Under the pieces are notes generated by a model that had not been told where the DNA came from, did not search any database, and worked only from the letters and a program-made list of their open reading frames with translations. This document shows positions 26,701 to 38,700 of a stretch of 64,000 bases of DNA, piece after piece. The translations under genes and the position numbers were made by a program. The first letter of the stretch is position 1, and every line of letters begins with the position of its first letter. Source of the DNA: Acanthaster planci (taxonomy: Eukaryota > Echinodermata > Asteroidea > Valvatida > Acanthasteridae); NCBI RefSeq assembly GCF_001949145.1, contig NW_019091511.1:331214-395213 (forward strand), in the 5' to 3' direction.

Positions 26701-29700
26701 GAGAAGTGGTAGGTAGGGATAAAATTGAGGACGGTGTGAGAAATGATTAGACCCAAAATGAAGAAGATTATGATCTAATGATACTGATATGATGATGATT
26801 ACTGATGATATGGATGATGCTGATGGTTGGTAGATACTTGGAATACTGAGAGCAAATAGACATGGAGATTGCAATCTGGTATCCAGATAATGATAAGGCT
26901 GGCAGTGACAATGCTTGCAATCATAGGGACAGTGGGTTGGGATGTGGAGTAAGAAATGATGGGAAAGCAATCTATGGAAGCGCGTGAACGTGCAGATAAA
27001 GAAGATGATGATGATAATCGTCAAACGATAGTAGAGATCATGACAACATCAGGGGTAACAAAGTTGGGGAAAAAGCTTTGACTGTGATGCAGGCAGTGAC
27101 AGTGACAGCAGCCATGGCATTACAGTGACATTAACAATGCTACGGTGCTGATAATGACAGTGTCATTATTAATGCCATGGTGCCGATAACAGAGAAAGTC
27201 AAATTAAAGTAAATAAGTGATTATATGCAACCCTTAGGCCTTTTTTCAATTATTATTTCTGCAAACAAACAGGCATCAACCATCAGCATGCTAGCACAGG
27301 GAACGCTGGACCTGGTCTCTGACGTGGTCATAGGTCAACGGGTCACAGGTCAACCTCCTGTCACACTGGTCACGGATCAACTCACTCTGGAAGTCTTCAA
27401 GGACGAGCCCATCTCAGTGGCTAACAGACAAATCAATACAGACGCTGGCTCCTTCAGTCTACCCAACGCCAGCTCGCTGTTTGGATCCAGTGGGGCAAAA
27501 CAGGTGGAACAGTTTGTAAGTTTGGCACGCCATTGCTAAGAACATTTCTTGATTGAACAGCATACCCCTCTGTTAATGCTTAAAGCACCTAGTCTTGTAT
27601 CCAACATCAAATATCACTACTGCAGAATCTGCTACTATGTCTATGTCTAGTTTGCATCATTCAGCTGGCTCCAATAAGTTGCGGGACTAAGTTATTGTAA
27701 AGGGTTGTATGTAAAAATCAGTGCACTTTGTGAAAGCTCACCCAAAAGCTCAGGGACAGTCATTTCTGAAAGCAATCCCTTGGATTTAAAGTTCACATCA
27801 TGCCAGCGCTCAGTTCTACTCATGTCAATGTCTAAGAATTTCTTCAACTTTACTAATATGGCCAAGGGAGTAACTGTTCTTTTGTGGTTGCCTTTCACAG
27901 ATCTTTTCCTACAACGCAAACCCCTACAGCTTTTCCAAGAGCTCAGATAGCATAGGTTCCAAGGGGGTGCTCGCCCTAGACTTTAAGACGGGACAAGGGG
28001 AGCTACTCTCAGTGCAGAACCTGACTGATATGATCAGTATCGCCCTTGATGTTGACCAGAGCAAACTAACAAGTGCTGAGACCGTCAGAATGACATTTAT
28101 GAATGCATCCACAATGCAGTATCACAAGGTACAAACACTCTACTGCTGAATCCTAACTTTGAGAGAAAAATGAGAGTTTTAATAGCAATGGTTTGGCCAT
28201 TAATTTAACTTTTGTACATGTTGTGGCTTCTTTTCCTTTTTGAAATGTACAGTTTTTGCATGCATGCTTACGTAGGCAAACTTATCAAAGGTTAAATGCA
28301 ACACAGTAAAGATAACTTTTTTACAGAAGGAAGCCGAATGTAATTCATAAATTTTTTCTTGAAAAACTGCAAATCATATGGGGATAACAGAGAAAAATGC
28401 TGAATAGATCAAACACACCGGAAGAATCACCAACCTTATGAGGTCTACTGATCAAAATGTCTCTAAAAGCTTTTTGACTGTTTGAATGTGACAAAAACGT
28501 AAAGAGTTGAAATGCTATCATGAACTGGTAGACTTCTTTCCAGTTAAGTTCTTTTTGTTTCCTCATCAAATACAATGGTTAGTGAGGTCTGAATTCTCGA
28601 CAGGTGGAAGTACAAGAGGAAAACATCCAGCTCCGAGTGATTTTCCGAGAAATGACAGACAACGTGACGAAGTTTCTGGTCTATCTAAGAAAGGGAAGCC
28701 GCCCCGACACCAGATCGTATGATGCACTCATAGAGATACCGAGAAACCTTGGAGAAGATGAAATGTGGAGTGATGTGGGACTGGTAACAGAGGCTAGACA
28801 CACTGCAGTGTTTTCTGAAGAGTTACTGACTGGTGTAGGAGACTACTATTTGGGCGTCGGCCTGGCAGGTTATACTAACTTTCTGAAAAGACCTTCTTCT
28901 TGAAAATGACACATGTGTAAAAGTATTCTAAGCTAAAAGCATGGGATGTAATGTTTCTATAAACTCATGCTCATAAGTTTAGCCAATTTACTGCACTGTT
29001 GAAGCAATCTAAATCCAGTTTTTTACCATCTAAAAGGTCTAAAATACATATTTAGTTAAACTAAACAAAAACCTCAGTATAAGATTAATTTTTCTGTCAT
29101 TCAAGTAATTATAAAACTTTGAAGTTTACTAAAGTGAGACAAGATAAATTTTCAGAAAGTTTTTGTTTAAGGTCAACAGTGAGTGTTTTCATTTTCAAAC
29201 TCTTCTTTCTATTATTCAAATAGACACTAGTGATCTACACCAAGATTCTTCAAATGGAACAACACTCATAGTGAACCAGACAGACGAAATGTTTGAAGTG
29301 AACACAACCATGGTGATATATGCAGCTGGTTGCCGGTTCTGGGATACCAACATCACAGCATGGAGTAGTCGAGGGTGCCAGGTTAGGCCGGACAAGTCCA
29401 AGTTTTCAGACTAATATGACAAGGTCTCAATGTCATAGTTTTGCTGAGCATTGCTGAATGTGTGATGAATGCTCTTGTTGCATTGCCACTCAAAGCAAAA
29501 CCCACGTTTGAAGTTTGTCTTTCTGTTTGCTGTGCTAAACATTTAGAACCTTGGCTTAGAACCAACATAAAGTTAGCTTCACAGCGTATGCGTTTTTCAA
29601 AAAATGAGAGCACAAACACGTTAAATTCTGAGCTCACCTCAGACTGACCCATCTTCTGTTCCCTTCAGGTTGGGTCGCAGACCTCAACCTCTTCCATCCA

Positions 29701-32700
29701 CTGCCTCTGCAACCATCTCTCCTCATTTGCCTCCTCGTTCTTTGTGCCTCCAAACACCATTGACTTCTCCACTGTCTTCAGCAAGTTTCAGGATCTGGGA
29801 AGCAACGTGGCTGTCTTTGCCACGGTGCTTGGATTCTTCGGCCTGTATCTGCTCCTGCTCATTTGGCTGAGGAGAAAAGACAAGCAGGATATCGTCAAGG
29901 TAAACCATCCAAATTTCAAACATCCTACCTCGTTTATTTGCTTGCTTTATGAAGATTAATGCCTCTTTGTAAAAACAACACAAACAAAATTACTTGCAAC
30001 TAAAAAACTTTTCTGTAAAAAGTCATGTTCTGTGTACAGTTGAAAAATTGCAAAAATAGTGCTCACATATGCAGGATGAATATTTTCCTCATTACTGTAC
30101 TTCTGGAAACTGGAAAAGTATACTTATATTTATTTCCCAATTGAATCATACTTGTACAGGTATGCCGTGTAAATTTGACACCAGTATACTTAACTTTGGA
30201 TTATATGTAAAATATGGAAGGGTTCTTCAATGCTTTGCCTGGCATTAGAAGCCTACAGAGAGGTATGTTTGTGGGTACAACATGGAAGCAAATATCTTTC
30301 AGGAAGATACGTTGGCTCTAAGAGCTGATGGTGAGAAAAGGTCTTTACTTTTCAAACGTTGCGCTCTGCTTATCTTTATGTCTCTGAAGTACACTGTACA
30401 AAATGTTGAGATCTTTTTCCACCACTGGCTCTCCTCAGAGACTGTTTCCGTGGTGTACCCGCGAGCATACATGTAGCTATGGCTTTTTGATGTGGAACAC
30501 TGCTGGCAGAAATGCACAGTTGCTCCAGCTGCTTGGAAACGGTCTCGCATCAAAGATGGTGGACCAAAATGACCATGGAAGATGCAAAATAGAGCACAAA
30601 GATTCACTCGGACATTATTATTTGGAGTTGACATTTCATTCCAGTGGGGTGTAAGTCCCTTAGGCGACAACCACCCTAATGACACGTACTTCTACCAAGT
30701 CACTGTGCAAACTGGCATGGGTCCAGGCTGTGGCACGAGGTCAAAGGTCAGCATTATCCTCACAGGAGAGGATGGAGACAGTGGTGTGCGCTTATTGGAC
30801 GATGACAAAAGAAAGGTACATTGTGAAAACATCAGTATCTGAAACTTCATGAGCATTCATGCTCCAGCAAGCAGCATTTCTAAGAAAATCTGTTTCTAAA
30901 CTTTATCCAAGCATATAAAGTTTTCCCTCCAAAATATAAAATATGTGTATATAGTATTCAAAGGAATTGCACATTTTGAAGGACTACGTTTTGGACGAAA
31001 GCCTTCAGTTTTCAGATGGTCTCTGACAATAGAAGTCTGGCTCAAGCTGTGAAACTGCTTTGAGTGGTTGCAATCAACATGGTCAATTGGTGTTTACAGG
31101 TGTTTGAAAGCGGCAGCATCTGTCACTTCTTGATGGGTGTGGCCAGGCCCCTGGGTCCCCTCTCCTACATTAAACTCTGGCACGACAACTCTGGACATGG
31201 TCAACTTGCTGGCTGGTACCTGTCACAGGTTTCTATCCTAGATCTGCAAAACGGACAGCAGTAAGTAGATCAGACCTTGTCATTGTGAGGTCACAGATCA
31301 GACCTGATCTTTGAAATCTGGGAAAGTAAGATATCTAATTACAGCAATGTGGTTGTGAGATAAAATCTCGAAAGAGTAAATCTATGTAGAAGTTTTGCTC
31401 CACACACTCCCGGAAAGATCATACAAAAAAATCACTTGTTTACAACACACTTAAAACGTTCCAAATTTTGAAAATGTAGAGGCTTGACAAGGGAAAACAA
31501 AATGGTTGATCTTTTAGCATGTGCTATTTTGAAAGAATAAGTCTTAGAAAAAAGTGTGAAAGCATTGTCAATTTTTTTCTCTTAGATACTTCTTTGTCTG
31601 TGATCGCTGGCTGGCAGTAGAGAAAGATGACGGAGCAGTAGAGCGTGTTCTTCCTGTTGCAACCCGTTCTGATCTGACCCAGTTCAGCAAGCTCTTCTTC
31701 TCTAGCAGTCGACGTAATCTCTTTGACGACCATATCTGGTTCTCGCTGTTCAGTCGGCCGACACGGAGCCCCTTCACCCGAGTCCAGCGGCTCTCCTGCT
31801 GCTTGTGTCTTCTCTACCTTAGCATGATCACCAGTGCAATGTTCTATCGCACTGAAGAGACTGTGGAGAACCCCACAGCTCTACGTCTTGGACCCTTCAT
31901 CTTCACACTTCAAGAGCTTTACATAGGATTCATCAGTGCCTTGATTGTTCTACCAGTCAACATCCTCATCGTCCAGATCTTCAGAAAATCCAAACCCAGC
32001 AAATCTCAAATGACCAACTCACTCCCCAAACATCTCCAAGAGAAGCTCAACCACTTGAGAGACAGTGCCTCTGAGAGTTCAACACCGCAAAGCTCCCTTG
32101 TGGATGTCAAATCATCAGACAAGATTGAACTCGTTCCAGCGGATGCTCCAGCAAAAAGTAAAACAAAGATCGGGAAAGCAAAAACCAAGCCATTCTTGTT
32201 ACCTCACTGGTGTGTCTACATTGCATGGCTGCTCATGATTCTCTCCTCATTCACCGCAGCCTTCTTCACCATCTTATATAGCTTAGAATGGGGACAGCAA
32301 AAATCCTCTGAGTGGCTAACCTCAATGCTGATATCCTTGGTCAACTCAGTGCTGGTCATACAACCATTCAAGGCAAGTTTCCTCCCAAGGTTAAAATTTT
32401 TACGACAGTGATAGTTGTTTAAAGGTGCAGTCCATCATCTGTAATTTGAGCATTATGTTCTTTTGAGGCAATAAAATTACTCAAAATCTAAAGAAGGGCG
32501 TCTAAAAACAAACCTGATGAAGTTTCAGCTCAGTGAATACTGTGCATATTCTGAGAAAAAAACCAATATTCTAGGCTTTTAAATTCAGATCAAAAGTTGC
32601 TGAGTCATGTCTTGAATTGCATCAGAATTCAGCATCTGGGACACGTTCTCACATTCAGTTGAATGCGTCTACGCGATGTCATGAACAAACAAATTATCAG

Positions 32701-35700
32701 AAGTGCAATAAATGTATGTGCATATGTGTCAATGCTTGTGGCACTTCTAATGGCTGTTTCCCAAACATGTATCTTTATAAACACATCGTTGGAAGTAGCC
32801 TTCTTTCGTTGTTTTCTTCAAAATGACAGCTTACCAGAAAGAATAATTTCACAGGGAGTTTAGTCCCATAACCATCTTAAAACTAAGGATGTTTTCCACA
32901 ATAATTTCATCTGTAATACTTTTTCAATAACTGCAAATGATGGACTGTATCTTAAAGAAAGTTTATCAGATAGAAGGAAACAAAAATCTGTCTATAAGCC
33001 TGAATAATGGTGCAATAGATCGCTGACCAACTGCAGAATCTGTACTATCAACCCCAAGCGATCTTTCGATTTTGGCCTTCAGAGCTGACAACAGAAATAT
33101 ACACATTGATTCCCTCACACCTTTATTTCTAACTGTTGAGACTTTCCTCTCTAGGTCCTCATCGTAGCAATGCTCCTGTCATTGATCTTCAAGAAACCTG
33201 CCAAGATGGACGTTGAGATGGATGCCGACTTGTCCTGTGATCAGAATCAGCTCCGAGATGATGAGGAGATCTTGCATCAATCACTGTCACCAGGAAAATG
33301 TTGGATTTCCCTTTAATATGATCCACATTATGCTCTTCTATTCTCAGTTGTTTGTATCACAAAGACAAAATCACTGAATCAATCTAAAATGTGAATTCTA
33401 ATTCTCAACAATATGCAACGGAAAGAAAATTTGCGATCTCCACTGATAAAACACAGAGCCTGTGAGCCTAAGAATGCTACCATCTGCAATCTGCTGATTT
33501 GATTACAGTTGCAGTATCTAACTTACTAACTTTAATTACAGTATCTAACACTGTCCATGTAACTACACCTTAGTGGCTAATTGTGAACGGAAAATATGGA
33601 CTCAGTTTGAACTACAGAGGGCAATTATCAAGCGAGCTGTTTGTTATTAATAATTTCTTTCATTTTTCATTCACAAAATGGAGGAATCCTCAAAAGTACT
33701 CTGGGAAGTGTATCTCATCAGCCTGATGAAGTTGTAGAGATGCGACAATTAAGACACATTCAGTTGTAGAGGTGGGAAGAAAATCCGTGTCAAATACTCT
33801 GGGGAAACGCCATGGAATTGGGTAGGAACCGAACACTAACTCTACATACTGACCTAGGTGGGATTCGAACCCACTTTGCAGGGGTGGAAGGCGAGTGAAG
33901 TGCCACTGCATCGACCTAAATCCCCTGCCCTACACATGCCTTCTTGTTTCATACTGCAAGCTGATTCTGTCTCTTTAAACCTTGATACCTACTTCCTTGA
34001 CAGTAAACTCCCCTGAGCACAGACAGCGACTCCCTCCAAGCAAAGAGGCACTAGAGGAGGCACGCCAGAAACGCATAAAGGAAATCAAGCTGAATCGCAC
34101 ACTGAAGGAGACAGGGATCTATACTCTCTTTGTTGTCGTCGTCCTCTTCTTGTGTTACTCCAGCAGGGATGGAATGTCCTTCTACATGTCCCAGTCACTC
34201 AGAGACATCTTTGTGGACAACACTGGCACTAAAAACACAGTCAGAACTACTCAGCTAAATTGAAATAGCCATCTGTGACAAAACCCTTTTGGATTTGATT
34301 ACATTAATCACATCTTAGAATGACAGAATAAATACTTAAAACCAGTTTGCCAAGCTTAGAAAAAGAAATGGTTTACAAATTTTGGACTAATTGCCAGGAG
34401 TATTCTGTTTGATTTCTTGTATGATTCCATTTCTTTTAGTAAGCTTGATTCTATGAGAGGTTGACCTCTGATTATATACAAGTTGATAAATATACAGATG
34501 CGATCATCACAGAAAGTTAAGATACAACGAATTATAATATTTTGTAAGAGCAAAGAAAAAAATGTATTTAGTAATTGCATGTATTCCCTTTAACTTAAGA
34601 CTCATAAGAAAGGAAGAAGTCATTCTTTCATAGATTTCCTTCACTCCCAACAGAGTGCTAAGGTCTCCTTCAAGAGCTTAGAGAAGAGCACACCTGATCT
34701 GTTCTGGCAGTGGGTGGAGGAAGCCCTCATCCCTGGTCTCTATGGCAACACGTACTACAACGGAGTACCAATGCATTGGAGGCACACCAGGTTCATTGCT
34801 GACTGGCAAGGGTACCGGGTAGGACCAGTGCGACTCAGGCAACTGAGAGTGAAGGATGGTGAGCCACAAATGAAACAAGTTGCCTACTGAATAATAGCAC
34901 CACTGCAAACTCTGGTGTGATTAATTAGTGTGTGCTCTGTTAGGTACCCATTTTCCATACATCAGGTACCCATTTCCCATACATTNNNNNNNNNNNNNNN
35001 NNNNNNNNNNNNNNNNNNNNNNNNNNNNNNNNNNNNNNNNNNNNNNNNNNNNNNNNNNNNNNNNNNNNNNNNNNNNNNNNNNNNNNNNNNNNNNNNNNNN
35101 NNNNNNNNNNNNNNNNNNNNNNNNNNNNNNNNNNNNNNNNNNNNNNNNNNNNNNNNNNNNNNNNNNNNNNNNNNNNNNNNNNNNNNNNNNNNNNNNNNNN
35201 NNNNNNNNNNNNNNNNNNNNNNNNNNNNNNNNNNNNNNNNNNNNNNNNNNNNNNNNNNNNNNNNNNNNNNNNNNNNNNNNNNNNNNNNNNNNNNNNNNNN
35301 NNNNNNNNNNNNNNNNNNNNNNNNNNNNNNNNNNNNNNNNNNNNNNNNNNNNNNNNNNNNNNNNNNNNNNNNNNNNNNNNNNNNNNNNNNNNNNNNNNNN
35401 NNNNNNNNNNNNNNNNNNNNNNNNNNNNNNNNNNNNNNNNNNNNNNNNNNNNNNNNGAAACCCTTCCTTTGCCATGGTACAATTTACCTGGAAGCCCACC
35501 AGTGCAAAATCTCCAGTAATATTTACATTCTTTTCAGAGCCATGTGCCCTTCATCCAGACATAAGCATGCTGCATGCAACATGCCATCTTGACTACTCCA
35601 GTGGCAACCAAGAAGAGAGCAACTTCACCGTTGCCTGGCAACTAAAAGATACTCCCAACTTGAGGCTTTATTCTGAGGAGGAAAGAGCCCCCTGGATATA

Positions 35701-38700
35701 TCAGGACTTCCTTGAGCTCAATGGAGTTCCACATCCTGGGAGACTTGCCGTCTACTCAGGCGGAGGTTACATTGCCGAGTTTGGCACCACTACTGCTGAG
35801 GCCTTAGCAACGGCCCATTTCCTTAGAGAGACAGGATGGTATGATAAACTGACGCGCGCAATCTTTGTCGAGTTCTCCGTGTACAATGCCAACATCAATT
35901 TGTTCAGTGTTGCAACTCTGTTGGCCGAGACATCGTCGACAGGGGGTGCTTTAGTGACATCGCACATCCACACTCTGCGGTTGTATCATTATGAGGGAGC
36001 CATTGCAATCTTTAACATCATCTTCCAGGTATCACAGTTGTTAAAAAGGTTCAATTATATTTTGTTTGACAAATAAGTCTATTGAATGTTTTTTTTTCTA
36101 GTTAATATTGATGAAGTATGTGATAGAATGTTGAATAGATAGAATTTTTTTTTTTTTATAATGTTTAATAGTTTATAGTTTGTGATGTTTTAAACTTTGT
36201 AAATCATGTTCAATTCAGCTGACGCTGCGAGGCATGATTATTAATAAACCAATTTGAATGAATGAATGAATAATATACATGCAATATGAAAATTATGAGT
36301 CAAGAGATTAAACAACATTCTATCACATACTTCATCAATATTTGTAAAAGCAGAATATCTACTTTTAGCTTGATAAACATGAAATGCAACACTTTCTGTT
36401 TCTTTGCTAGGTTATTTTTGTGGCTTACCTTCTCTTCTTCATCATCAAGTTGATCTTGCTGATCAAGAAAGCCGGATTGAAGGAACTGAAGAACTTCTGG
36501 ACAGCTCTGGAACTGATCCTGCTACTGGTAGCCATAGTCGCGGTTATCATGTTCGCTTTTCGTGAAGTCTTCATCAAACTTGCACTGCAGGAAGTCAAGA
36601 ACAAAAAACAAGGTTACTTCAGCTGTTCTCAAATCAAATTTTAAGACTTTTTTCAAATTTGTCCGAGACCCTTTTGAAGTATTAGCATAAGGATCCTTGA
36701 GTTCCCTTGATTTCCAACGAATCTTTCAGCATCTTTTTCAGTACCCTACGGTTTTCTTATCACTTCCAATATTTTAAAAAAAGAAAAGTTGGTTTCTAGA
36801 CAATGTTTACTTTCTTCTTTCTTATCAGATTCTTTGATAAATTGAATCCCAAAACAAAAGTTAAGTCGACAGGTGGAAACCATTCTTCTAAAAAAATCCT
36901 AATGGCATCTACAAATTAAAGTTGAACTCCAAAAGTGACAAAATACGAATTTCTAAAAATAGCCACGGTCCAAACATAGATTATGATTTGATTACGGTTT
37001 TACACTTGGGTGCATTAGTCTCACATCACTAAGGGAATAAATATGTGCTTAGCCGGTCTTCAACTTGCGTTTAAGACCGGCTCAGGAGAATGGACGTGAC
37101 TAATGCCAAGTCACAGGCGAGGGGCATTATCAGCGTTCAGTCTGCTGAGTTGGTCTTAAACGTTAGTTTAAGATTGGCCAAGCACATACTCATTCCCATT
37201 CATAAATACTTTTTTAGTCAGAGAGTCAAAAGAAGTCAATATATGATGGATTTCCAATGGTTTTGTTCTAGAACTTTACATTCATTTTTCCCGCACCCCT
37301 GTCCATTTTATTTTACAGAAGTCCAAAAAAATCTGCTTGTATGGACTTGGCACGCGCTTCCCGAGCTGCGTGTACACAGACTCTTGATCCATCAGAATCG
37401 ATTAAACTGTCTTGTATCCAAGTGCCAGTGTGTGATTTACAAAGCAGGCACTATCACTTCTCAGCGGGCATTATCAAATGTTAATGCACGGTCAAGTTGC
37501 ACGTTGTTGAGCAGGAAGACTGAGGTAGTGATAAATGTACAATAAATATACTTCATGTTTTGAGCATCTGTTGAAATGATTCACTCTATAAACCAAATAC
37601 ATATTCATCCGTTTGAAACATTCAACAGGAAGATTTGTCAACTTTGGTCACATTGCCAAATGGGACGAGCTGTTTGGTTATCTCTTGGCTTGCCTGTCGT
37701 TTCTCTCTCTCATCCGATACATGCATCTCCTGCGACTCAACGCCCGCATGTCGCTCCTTGGGATGACACTACGACACGCCTCTAGGGATATCCTCCACTT
37801 CCTCATCATGTGGAGTCTTGTGTTCTGCGCCTTTGCTCAGCTCTCCTACCTTCTCTTCCATGGCGTGGTTGAGATGTTCTCCTCCTTCGTCGCCACGCTT
37901 GAGACGCTCTTCTCCATGCTCCTGGGGAAGTTTGACTTCAATGCTCTGGTGGAGGCCAATCGGTGGCTAGGGGGCGCTGTCTTCCTCATCTACATCGTGA
38001 CCATGTATCTGATTCTCACCAACATGTTCATCACTATCATTGTGGAGGCCTTCAACCACATGAGACATCAGGAGGGATTGAATGAGGTGATAGACCCAGA
38101 AATTGTGGAGTACATCGTGGAGAGATTTAAAGCATTCTTTTTGCGTCCCGTTCAAGGAACAAAAGCCACATCTCAAGTAACCGGTGAGTTCTGCTGCTGT
38201 CAATTTTTAACTAGAAGCTGCAGAAAAAGCACCATTTTTCTAACAAGAGAAACATAATTATTACTTTCAGCAAACAAATTGTTAGAATTCAGGGAAGGCT
38301 TTTCATGCCATGCTATGTCTCATCATTGAAGCATGTGGTTAGCCTCACATAAACCAGCGCAAATTCAACAGTTGCTAGCCCTCAAAAGGCCACAATCCAT
38401 CTTCAGTCTCTGAAAAGAATTACGAATCTACAAAAAATTTCAATCTACTCACCTAGCTTTGCTGGATAATTTAAACTTGTTTTTACAGCCAAATTAATGT
38501 ATGAAGATACGATGGACTTGCTTGAGAAAAGCGTGGATAAGATTATCAACTTTGTGGAGACCAATTACGGGAAGGTTGATGTGACAGCCAATCAGAGCGA
38601 AACCCTGGGGTCACCAGCAAGAAGTCTGAGTCGTATCTCACTTCACTCGGCTACGCGCTCCTCCGATAATGGCAGCAAGCCAAACAACAAGAAAGCATGT

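Noticed and set aside
26572-27024. 150-codon minus-strand frame opposite polycystin exon 11
   Set aside because: It is antisense to a proven exon and continues into tgatgatg-rich low-complexity sequence. It is a shadow frame.
34921-36076. Long open frames through the Ns at 34986-35456
   Set aside because: Ns were read as open codons. Only the part from 35538 is coding, as exon 23 of the polycystin-like gene.
37090-37545. 151-codon plus-strand frame in intron 24
   Set aside because: It overlaps a hairpin repeat, has no domain and no fitting splice sites, and the exons on either side join in phase without it.
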